From NCBI GenBank assembly GCA_029747015.1, contig JAKOGI010002295.1:59048-123047 (forward strand): a DNA stretch of 64,000 nucleotides. Reading direction: 5' to 3'. Shown here one piece after another: positions 54,845 through 64,000 of the stretch. Made by a program: the position numbers and the translations under genes. The first letter of the stretch is position 1; the number at the start of each line of letters is the position of its first letter. The notes below the pieces were generated by a model that saw only the letters and a list, made by a program, of their open reading frames with translations, was not told the DNA's origin and searched no databases. Source of the DNA: Carnegiea gigantea. Taxonomy: Eukaryota; Streptophyta; Magnoliopsida; Caryophyllales; Cactaceae.

Positions 54845-56830
54845 GACACCATTCATTAGTGTTGAGTTCTTACTATGTTGGTTAAGGTTCTTTAAATTAT
54901 TGAACTATTCTTCTTAGAACTTCACTTGTAATACATTTTTAATTATGATATTTACAAAAATTTAATGTACCTAACGGCTTTTGCTACTCAAATTTTTTTT
55001 TTGAGGGGCATAGATAACTTAATTGACTTTATTAGAGTTATTTTATTCTTTTTGACTCTTACTATGACTTCATCAAATAATTCACTCTAGGTATATAATA
55101 AAACAACTTATTCCTGTCGTCCATCACCCAAAAAAAGGGAGCAAGAATAAGAAAAGTCATGAATGTTATTAAAAAATAATTAACTAAATAACAAAACGAA
55201 CCAATATCTTGTACATCTTGTATATACGTCTATGCAAAAGAATATAATCTAAATAAAAGCAGATTAGAATAGAGAAGTGGATGGAATTGATTAATTATGA
55301 AAAAAGTGCACAAATTAATTAGGGCTTGATTATTGATTGTATATAGTCCTTCAGTCTCATATTGAATACCCTCATATGCATGCAATAGAAAAATTCTTAA
55401 TTAGCAAACTATGATAATACTTCAAGTCTTTAATTTGCTAAACAAAAATAGTTACCATCCAATCATTAATATTTCTATATAATATATAATAAAAAATTTC
55501 AAGTATAAACAATTCACAATTTCATATTGACTGGTCGATAATTTGATTCAACATTTTTTTCAATTTTCTTTTATTGATATTAATCTCATTCAGAGTGTAC
55601 ATATAGGAAACTCAAATTAATATTTAAAATTTAAACATAAGCTAAAAGGAGAGAATGAGTGCAGACCGCCATGTGAACATAAAAATTTTCTTAGAATACT
55701 ATGTAAGCAAAGGATTACATTTAAATTATAATATAGATAAATTAAAACAAGCATCTACAACAAGTTATCTTCCGATCCTTCAAAAAAAAAAAAAAAAAGG
55801 CCTGCAAGGCTGCAATATGTTATATTGATTATAAAATTTCGTATCCCCCGTTAATAGAAAAATTCATGGAATTTCTAGTATTTGTTTACTTCAGATGTTA
55901 TTATCAAAGGTAATTCGAAAGGAGGGATGGTAACTAATTGAAGCTATGGGAAGAATGGCATGCCTTTTACAATTATTTATGATTCCTTACAATTTCTTGC
56001 AACTTAACTTGCAATTACGTTTATTCACAAAACTAAAAAGAAAAATGCATGAGACATTTGCTTAAACACAATGATATTAGCAATAGCCTTATGCGGAGTG
56101 ATGGGTAAATACGTTAGTTTAAGAACAATAACAATCTACGGCGTAGCCTCATCAGTATTCACGGGTAATACAACTTGGTCTTATAGCAATAACAAATACG
56201 CCGCTGAACGGGGATTGATATTTGACGCAAGTGATTGTAAGCCAGCTTAGTTATGCTCAGTTGCTTTTCCATCAAAATTGCTTTTCCACCAAGTACAAAA
56301 TGGGTACCTAAAATTATGAGTTTCATTGCCCATAAGAGCCATAACCATTTAGTTGAAATAAGAATGAGCTTCACTGCTCCAAATAAGGTGTCCAATCCCC
56401 CTCCTAGATATCTCCATTGTGCCGTAGGTTCACAAAATGAATATTACAAAAATAAGTGAACGCACATGCTAAATTCCTATTTAGGATAAGCTAGTTGGCT
56501 GTCATGTAATCAAAAAAAGAGAGAAGATTTAAAGATACTTAGATAGAAATAACCTGTTTTTTGCCTCCTAGCTTCATTGATTGTCTCAAGCTTTGGGCAG
56601 TTGAGCGCGTTTCATGGACAAATTTGTAAACTAAGACAGTTGTTTTAGTTACGATTTACATGTCTCTGTTTCATATATTGGGTGAATTATTTTGTTCAAG
56701 GGAGGTTGTAAGATGCTCACGTTATATGTATCAATTTTACTAATCCGTTTTCTTTAACTCCTTGGGAACTTTTTAAGATTTAAAAAAAAAAAACAAAAAG
56801 CTAGTATTAAAATGAAGACAGGAATACCAA
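54845..56830. other. AT-rich intergenic DNA, no gene recognised
   Basis: Includes a poly-A tract near 55780 and a less AT-rich stretch at 56090-56450 with open frames on both strands (for example ALMGKYVSLRTITIYGVASS-type readings on plus) that I cannot assign. No element ends found. Confidence 0.5.
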
Positions 56831-57063
56831 AAGAAAATGGACAACCCCATATCAGCAAGCTAGTATACTATTGAGTTTTCAAGCATCAGTTACATGACAT
56901 TGAGGTAGGCCTAATTATTCATGGACTGAGATTATCATCATCATAAACGCATTGTCAAGAGAAAAACAAAAGCTAGCTTGCTGCGGTAGTAATAGTACGA
57001 AATCTCATAACTGCTGTACGCCTCCCAGACCTATTACAGTACGTCTCTGCATGCATAATGCAT
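56830..57063 (-). other. 3' UTR region of ubiquitin-eL40 copy 2
   Basis: Homologous to the region after copy 1 (48150-48524), sharing aaaacaaaagctagcttgc and ctgtacgcct. Confidence 0.6.
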
Positions 57064-58396
57064 TTATGCCCCTTTGCCTTGGAATACCTTCTTAGGCCTC
57101 AGCTGCACAAGGAAAATCCCAAAAAAAAAAAAAGGAATCATTAATGATAATTCAAGCAGAGATGTGCAAAAATTGATGAATAAAAAAATGAACAAACGAA
57201 TTTTTTTTATTTTCTTTCGGAAATAATTCTGTAGAGTAAATTAAAAGGGTTAGGATATGATGCATATAGGAGCGTGCTAAGAGGTACACCTCATTGCTGT
57301 GTCCACACTTCTTCTTCCTGCAATTTGTAGCCCTTGCTGGAAGGCGAGCATAGCACCTGATCAAATTAACATGTAAATTAACATGTAAATTTTTCCTCAA
57401 AGAAACAAATCTGACGTCAAATTGTTTAGAGAGGGACATCATAATAAATAGGAGGAGCAGATTACTTGCGACATATGAGCTTGTCCTGATTATACTTGCG
57501 AGCAAGAGCCAGCAGATTGGGCGGCAGTCTAAAACTTCCACATCCACCTCCCCTCAGCCTCAGCACCAAGTGAAGCGTCGACTCTATCCACCATAGATCA
57601 ACAAACGCAAAAACTTTTCAACGACATAACACAATCTATTTCAAAAATAAGCAACAGTGATCAAAACAGAGTGCTTTAAGGAAAAATTAGGCATTTTATT
57701 TGAACAAATTTCAACAAAATGAGCGACTGAAAACACAAAGAGTCTGTAACCAAAACCAGCGATCATGTTCCGAGAACAAATGGACGATCTCAAACAAACA
57801 AATTTTAACAGTTTCAAAAATCCAAGCAATGCGGAAAACAGAGGAAGCACTTCAACAACAAGGTCAGACAATCGATTTCCAAGATGTCGAACAAATTTCA
57901 AGAAAATAACCAACTGAGAAAACAGAAAGTCTTTGACCAAAAACAGCGATCATATTCAGAAAAATCGAAACACACAACACAAATGATCTCAACAACGACA
58001 ATCGTGTAACAAAGAAGTTGAACAAATTAACAAACAAAATTCCTTCAAATTGATACAAACTGACACAATGCTGTAAACAGAGAGAGACCTTTCTGGATAT
58101 TGTAGTCAGCGAGAGTGCGGCCATCTTCAAGCTGTTTTCCAGCGAAGATCAAACGCTGCTGATCCGGCGGAATTCCTTCAAAATTGACACAAAAATCAAC
58201 AAAATTTCACCGAAAAGTTCAAAATTACAAGCAAAATTTCAAAGTTGAAGAATAAAATAGAGAGAGACAGAGAGAGAGAGAGAGAAAGAAAACCTTCTTT
58301 ATCCCGAATTTTGGTCTTGATATTGTTGATGGTGTCGCTGCTCTCAACCTCAAGGGTGATGGTTTTCCCGGTAAGTGTCTTGACGAATATCTGCAT
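57064..58396 (-). CDS. Ubiquitin-ribosomal protein eL40 fusion, divergent copy 2 (137 aa)
   Basis: Five exons: 58396-58294, 58175-58089, 57583-57466, 57356-57290 and 57102-57064; the first four are exactly as long as in copy 1, with identical phases (414 nt with TAA). Residues 1-76 are ubiquitin with four changes from the plant form by my count (D24N, V26I, A28T, Q31R); [20 protein letters not shown] is normal. The junction after Gly76 reads [10 protein letters not shown], then [20 protein letters not shown] and [12 protein letters not shown]; the tail is [12 protein letters not shown]. The start is the ATG at 58396, as it gives the exact ubiquitin N-terminus. The usual role is a source of free ubiquitin and of eL40. 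It is closer to the canonical sequence than copy 1 and shares its unusual junction and tail, so these arose before the duplication. Confidence 0.9.
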
Positions 58397-58535
58397 CTTC
58401 TCCTCTCTCTTTCGCACGTCTCTGTAATACGGTGCAAAAGCGGTGGATGAAATAAAACTGCTTGTACACGACCTTATTTGTACTGGGGTTTAGGCCTGGG
58501 TAAGGGGCTGTTTGGCACGAGTTGAGCAGTGGGGA

Positions 58536-58555
58536 AAACCCTTCTCCAAGGCATG
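58536..58555 (-). promoter_or_regulatory. 20-bp promoter motif upstream of copy 2
   Basis: aaacccttctccaaggcatg (plus-strand reading), 140 bp upstream of the ATG, identical to the two copies at 51281 and 51355. Nearby, cctaaacccca (minus strand, about 58485) resembles a telo-box, common in ribosomal protein promoters. Confidence 0.6.
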
Positions 58556-58599
58556 AGCCTGTTTTGGTAATTGGTAGTAGTTGGCTACGAATGAGTCAT

Positions 58600-59749
58600 T
58601 TTCATCGCAATGATTTCGGAATCGGTCTTTAATCCAGTTATTCACTTTCTTTTTTCACCTTCAAAACACCAAGTGCATTAGCAGCCAGTGCCACGCGAGG
58701 CACACATAGGGCTCATGAGTTACATGATGTGTCAGATTCCTGCTGGCAACGGGAGGAAAATGCGGGGGGCACGCAGGATGCCTTGCCTAGGCATTCCTCC
58801 CCCATTCCTCCCTTTTTTGTCATTTTGTGATTTTTTAAATATATTTTTTATATTTTCTTTTTTTGAGTAAATATATAATTTTTAAATGGTTAAAAAAATA
58901 AGTTGCGTGTTATAAGGTGGATCCATGATAAATATTTTTATTAGATGATTAAAATTGAATTTTATAGGTTGGAGAAGTGATGGAATGCAAGTTTCAAAAT
59001 TATGAAACTTTTGTTGATATGACAGGTCAGGGTTCCATGGCTGGGAATGCTCTAAGTTTAATTTGATTTAATTATTTTAATGAAATAAATTTATTTTAAG
59101 TATTTTAATTAATTGAAAATTTTGGCTAATATGAGGATGCCGTCTATGGTTTTTTTACCTTTTATTGTATAGGACGTTTTGGAAGAAATTTGTACTTCTT
59201 TTTTATTAAAGAGATCTACATTAGGAAAATCATTTTGGTCTAGTTATTCAAAGTTATTGATAATAATTTTTTTTCTTCTATATGTCTAAAAGAATACATC
59301 ACCTTATTTCTCAGCAATTTATAGCTATTGTGTATCTTTTTTAAATAATAAATAGATACTACCCTTGGGTAGTACTTTCGTCAAGTGTTATTTAAACTAT
59401 ATCCTTAATGAATATTGGAAGAAGATCATTACTTCAAATGAAAGATCAATACACCAACGAAGAAAAGATAATATCTAACTTGGCCATCGGCACAGTGGCA
59501 ACGGTTACGGTCTTCCTCTCAAAAAATGTCATGAATTTGTATCAGTTGCATTGTTGTTGCTAAGCTTGTGTATCTAAACTTAGTGTTTACGCACTTTCGA
59601 AAGAGGACGAAGTTTGCTTTTGAAGGCTTGATTAGAGAAGAGTCTTGTTTATCAGCCTTTTAATCATACATTTGGGTACCCAAATTCAATGATTTTATGC
59701 TTTATTTTTTATTGTTATGATCACTTCCCCTATCAAGCAATGGCCGATC
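58600..59749. other. AT-rich intergenic DNA, no gene seen
   Basis: A GC-richer piece at 58680-58820 contains open frames without recognisable features; the rest is AT-rich. Confidence 0.55.
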
Positions 59750-60117
59750 TAAATATTTAGGCGTTGTTCGGTAAAATTAACAGTTTAAGTAGCAGATAGC
59801 AATTCAGGTAGTGGATAACTGTTTAGATAGCGGATAGCATTTCTAACTTAGTTGTTAGCAGATAGTTGTTTAGATGAGCAGTTGAAATAAATGTGCTTGG
59901 TAAATTTAGCTGTTGGGTTAGCTGATGAATGTAAATTGACATAAAAGAATATAGATAATTTTCAAATCCAAATGATATTTTTTGGGCCAAAAAAATATGA
60001 AACGCTACTTTTGAATGCCAAACGTTAATACTGTTAGCTTTTCAAAAACGCTGCTTAAAACATTAAACACGACTTGAAATGCTAGTCAAAACACTATGTG
60101 ACCGAGCACTAAAAATT
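59750..60117. mobile_element. hAT-like MITE 4 (352 bp)
   Basis: Element 59758-60109 between TAAATATT (59750-59757) and TAAAAATT (60110-60117), one mismatch. Ends read TAGGCGTTGTTCGGT and, inverted, GTGCTCGGTCACA, with the CGGT words aligned. Interior words such as agtttaagtagcagatagc repeat. Related in style to the GTTTGG-type MITE at 29455. Confidence 0.5.
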
Positions 60118-60231
60118 ATCTGAGGAGTGTATTGACTTAGTTAAAATGTCAAACATTACCCCAAATGCTGTTGTCGACCATGCCCTTAGAATATGGGTGT
60201 CTATCTTTTAACGTCAACACTAATATACACT

Positions 60232-60233
60232 AT

Positions 60234-60328
<95 letters not shown>

Positions 60329-60372
60329 TATATATATAAGATATATATATATATATTAATATATATATATAT
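60232..60372. repeat. Long (TA)n microsatellite
   Basis: About 140 bp of TA units with a few single-base interruptions. The Ile/Tyr frame across it is an artefact. Confidence 0.97.
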
Positions 60373-60586
60373 GATACATACTATAGTAGACTATTTTTCA
60401 CAAGCATTCCGTCTTGTATTTTTTTAACAAACGTTCCATCTCGTAGTTAATACTAGCGGAAGTTGATAAGTAATTATAACACACCCCATTTTTGCTCCAA
60501 AAAAGAAATGATAGCTCTACTACTGCATTTGTTCTCTGCAATTTTTCATATTTTGAAGTTGATATATAAATTCGAAATGGTGGAAT

Positions 60587-61153
60587 GTTATAACTAGGGC
60601 TGGCAAAAATCTATCCGACCCGATTATCTGAATTTGTCCAACCCGAAAAAACCGGGTATAGTCACCAAATTTATGTCCGATTTTAAAATTTGGACAATTG
60701 GTCATATCCGAATTTAAATCCGGTTCGGGTTCGGGTTTGGACATTCGGGTACAGATTGTCCGGATTTTTGAACCATTTCGGGTTCGGACAAATTCGGACA
60801 ATCAGACAATCGGGTTCGGACATCGGACAACTACGTTTATATGCAATTTTAGTCCAAATTCTTTAGAAAATTTTATAAAAATAAATTCGGACAACCGGGT
60901 TCGGACATTAAAAAATCGTGTTCGGGTTCGGTCATACAAAATTTCGGTCAGAATGTCCTAAAATCATATCACAAATTCGGACATTCGGACAATCGGGTCT
61001 GGACATCGGACATTTGGTTCCGAATCCGGGTCTGGTCAAAGTGTCCGATTTATAATCCGAACAGGGTTCGGATACGAAGTTTTTGTCCGAATGTCCGATT
61101 TGTCCGGACCCGAATTGACCCGGACCCGAATTTTGGCCAGCCCTAGTTATAAC
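60587..61153. mobile_element. hAT MITE 5 (551 bp) with perfect 8-bp target duplication
   Basis: Element 60595-61145 between GTTATAAC at 60587-60594 and 61146-61153. Ends are TAGGGCTGGCAAAAAT and, inverted, TAGGGCTGGCCAAAAT. The interior is made of CGGACA, TTCGGACA and GGGTTCGG words on both strands, giving long self-complementary stretches; no transposase. A typical non-autonomous hAT, same style as 29033-29372. Confidence 0.95.
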
Positions 61154-61644
61154 TAGCTACCATTTATTAAAATTGCTGGTTAAAAAGCACAAATCATCTG
61201 CACCAAGTAATAATACCAAAAAAAAATTAAGCCACGTAGTGAACACACCAAGCATGAAATAAAAATATAAATAAGCAATTTTCACCATCTATCGCACCAG
61301 AAGGGGGAAAAAAGAAATAGCATCAAGTTCAAATGCCAAGTTAAAGAAAATTCTGCACCAATAATACATATATCGCAACTAAATAGCTGAAAAAATCAAT
61401 AATACCAATACAAGAAAATTAAAGATATTAGTACCAGACTAAAACAAAAGTCTAAAAGATCCACACAAGAGGGAGAGGAGGGTGGGAGAGAGAGAGATTT
61501 TGCTTTGGGTACATTTAATTTAATTTTGTTTATTTTTTTATTAAATTCCAACTTAATAGTTGTACTTCTAGCATTTAAAAAAATTAAAAATGTAAGTATG
61601 TGGGTTACGTTGAGTGTCCATAACTTCTTACTTCTATTTTAGGG
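61154..61644. other. AT-rich spacer, no gene seen
   Basis: Low-complexity AT-rich DNA between two MITEs, with a GA-rich tract near 61470-61498. Confidence 0.6.
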
Positions 61645-62820
61645 GTATCCACTAGACTTGGCAAAAATTAGCCCGGCCTGTAAACTCAACTCGAACCCGC
61701 CCAAAAATTTTAGGTTTTGAACATAATTTTCTCGACCCGAACCCGAAATAAACCGAACCTGAAAAACCTGCAAATTAACGGGTTAAACCCGACCCGAACC
61801 CGCCTGCTTGACCCGAACATTATATCCTTAGTTTTTTATTTTTCTCTAATTTATTCCTCTTAACAATAATAGTTAGTCATTTTTATCGAATAGTGTATAA
61901 AGACATTATACAACTATTGCATCTATTTATAAATTAAACATTAATAACCTTATTTTTCTTCTCGATTATTTAAAAATAACATCGTGCACAACTTTTAAAT
62001 GAAAAATAATTAAAAGTGAGTATAAAATTGCATGAAATAACTATCTAATCTTTTTTAAAAAACTAATTTAAAAGAAGACAACTATTAAAGATGCGCAAGT
62101 CATACCATTATAATATGTCTAATTATTTTTTAAATTAATTAATTTGTAATAATTTAAATTTTTGATATTATAACTGCAAGATAATATCTTGTGCTTCTTT
62201 TGTTCAATTTTATTTAGATTTCGCTCTAACTAGTCTTGATCAATGATGCTAGTGGTAGGAAAAATACTAGCCATATTCATATTGGTCGACCCATTAATAA
62301 AATTTTATCTGATTGAACATTAGTAGGTTAGTTAATAAAAATATTAAATTATTAAATAGGTTATTAGTGGTCAAACTGCTACAATCCATTAAAATACTCT
62401 AGACGGGTTGCTCCATGAATGGCCAACCCACTATTGACTTTCTTTCAATGTATGGGTCGATCTATCCAAAATCAAGTGGGGTTTGATTCTTTACCCATTG
62501 ATACAAGATATTTATATATTATAATAAAAAGTTTGAATATTTTTAATATTCTTTTGAGAAATTACAATTATTATACTTTTTTCATTAAATAATGATAGTT
62601 TTGAGTAATACATATGTAGAACTTTTTATTTTCAAAAAAAAATAACTCGTAGAAAAGGCGCTCTAAACCCGTTGGGTTGATTCGAAACCCGTTAAACTGA
62701 AATACATCTACCCGTATTTTACCCGAACCTGAAATACACTCGACCCGTATTTTACCTGAACCCAAATACACCCGACTCATATTTAATCCGCCCGCTCGAA
62801 CTGATATGTCCGGTATCCGT
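61645..62820. mobile_element. Degenerate hAT MITE 6
   Basis: The left end TAGACTTGGCAAAAAT at 61653 fits the hAT MITE terminus and is followed by cgacccgaacccgaaataaa-type repeats. Similar repeats return at 62650-62810 (acccgaacctgaaatacac, acccgtattttacc). Candidate target duplication gtatccac (61645-61652) and gtatccgt (62813-62820), six of eight matching. The right terminus is poorly conserved and the centre is AT-rich. Confidence 0.5.
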
Positions 62821-63050
62821 ATACACCCATATGACCTCTTAGTTTTTAAAATAGTTCATCAGAATTTTTTCTTTAGTTAGGATTGGTCTATAGACACTCC
62901 TTCCCTAAACATAAATCTGGCCATGCGGCCACGGGGTAAGAGAATGCAAAAGCCCAAGTAAGAGATCAGGACCACAAAGCACCCGCAAATTTTTTTCATC
63001 ACAAATAAACATTGTGCTGCTCACAAGATTAAATTCAAGTAGCAATGGAG

Positions 63051-63631
63051 GCAGATGGTAGGAGCGTTTAGAACTAGTTAACTGAAGTTCCGATTAACCG
63101 AAAATCGATTAACCGGTTCTTTGGTTCAAGAAATTTCTGAACTGTAACCGAAATGAAAATTTCAGTTAATCGATTTTTGGTTAACCGAAAATTTTGGTTC
63201 GTTTAAAATCCGAACCGAAAAAGTCGGTTACCGAGTTTTTCAGCTTGGTTATCAGTTAATTGTTTACTGATAATATAAAAAGTGTACTTTTTAACCGAAA
63301 GTTTTTATTTTTTTTGTTTAAATCTTTTTTAAAAAATTAAATTTCATTTACCATTCACAAATAATTAAAAAAATGTACTTTCTTATCTAAATTTTTCATT
63401 TTTATGTTTATAATTTTTTTTAAGAAAATAATTTTGGTTCGGTTAACCGCTAGGTTAACCGAATTTTCGAACCGGCCGAACCGTGACCGAACCGAAAACC
63501 GAAATTTTTTTTTTCCGTTCGTTTAACCGAACTGATTTTTTTTTTTGAAAATTTGTTCGATTAACTAGTTTTTTTGGTTAGGTTTTTTTTTATTGTCGGT
63601 TTCGATTTTTTTGCACACCCTCAGTAGATGG
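63051..63631. mobile_element. hAT MITE 7 (565 bp)
   Basis: Element 63059-63623 between GCAGATGG (63051-63058) and GTAGATGG (63624-63631), one mismatch. Ends TAGGAGCGTTTAGAA and, inverted, TGAGGGTGTGCAAAA, a diverged hAT-type pair. The interior is packed with ggttaaccgaa, aaccgaaccg and complements. No coding frame. Confidence 0.75.
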
Positions 63632-64000
63632 AGGTGCTTGCCACTCAAGGCATGCTTCTTCCGCCTAACCTGTAGTGATTGGTAATGTGGTTCAAAAAGT
63701 TTTCTTCAAAAGTATGCAGTCATTTGATCCAATGAGTTGAACAAGACTATAATGTTCTTATTCTAGAAGCATTAACTCCATATCCTCTCATCCAACAGAA
63801 GCTAATGAGTCAGATAGCTCCTGTCATCGGACACTGTATTAATATCCCTGGAGAAGCGCAATAAGAAACTTTTAGTTAAAGCTAATGATCTTGAAGAATG
63901 AAGTTGGATAGGAAACAAACACTACTCACCTAATGAAAAAATGCCCATGCAGCACCCTCATGATCTGCCTAAACCCCTAGATAAGTAAGTTAACTTCATC
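63632..64000. other. Intergenic DNA, no gene seen
   Basis: Mixed-composition sequence to the window end. No frame, repeat or element end recognised. Confidence 0.5.

Noticed and set aside
58225..58437. ORF overlapping exon 1 of copy 2 in another frame, and an upstream in-frame GTG extension
   Set aside because: The ATG at 58396 gives the exact ubiquitin N-terminus; the others are shadows.
60165..60359. Plus-strand ORF of alternating Ile and Tyr
   Set aside because: Translation of a (TA)n microsatellite.

Overview
The window is nuclear DNA of a flowering plant, probably a eudicot. It is AT-rich, contains split genes with GT..AG introns, and is dominated by plant-type transposable elements: Helitron, Ty3/gypsy, Ty1/copia of the Sirevirus type, an L1-like LINE, a tRNA-SINE-like piece, hAT miniature elements and a CACTA-like element. 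I saw no prokaryotic operon structure, tRNA or rRNA.

Layout. 1.0-6.3 kb: decayed Helitron (minus strand) with an RPA-like piece, Rep nuclease (HUH) and PIF1-type helicase. 6.93-9.98 kb: a solo LTR of a Tekay/Del-like Ty3/gypsy element with 5-bp target duplication TTGCC. 10.71-21.57 kb: an almost complete 10.9-kb Sirevirus (minus strand) with two long LTRs, target duplication TTTAG, primer site, two polypurine tracts, gag, pol and a third env-position ORF; it carries two in-frame stops and two frameshifts. 21.6-28.7 kb: AT-rich DNA without a recognised gene, with internally duplicated blocks. 28.7-40.2 kb: one L1-like LINE (minus strand) dispersed in order as ORF1, reverse transcriptase and RNase H, interrupted by an Athila-like gag remnant with low-complexity DNA and by two hAT MITEs. 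40.2-42.9 kb: mostly empty, with exon-like ORFs on the minus strand. 42.9-47.4 kb: an internally deleted gypsy derivative (plus strand) with tandem arrays and a nested hAT MITE. 48.2-58.6 kb: the only clearly genic part, two directly repeated five-exon genes (minus strand) coding for ubiquitin fused to ribosomal protein eL40, separated by a CACTA-like element. 58.6-64.0 kb: AT-rich DNA with a long TA microsatellite and four hAT-like MITEs.

The two ubiquitin-eL40 genes are the most interesting host content. They keep identical exon phases and all ubiquitin lysines, but their ubiquitin moieties differ from the near-invariant plant sequence at 7 and 4 positions, the junction to eL40 is lengthened after Gly76, and the C-terminus is not the usual one. 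Both promoters carry the same 20-bp motif at similar distances from the ATG. The other coding sequence consists of transposon genes in various states of decay, and target-site duplications allow much of the nesting order to be read directly.
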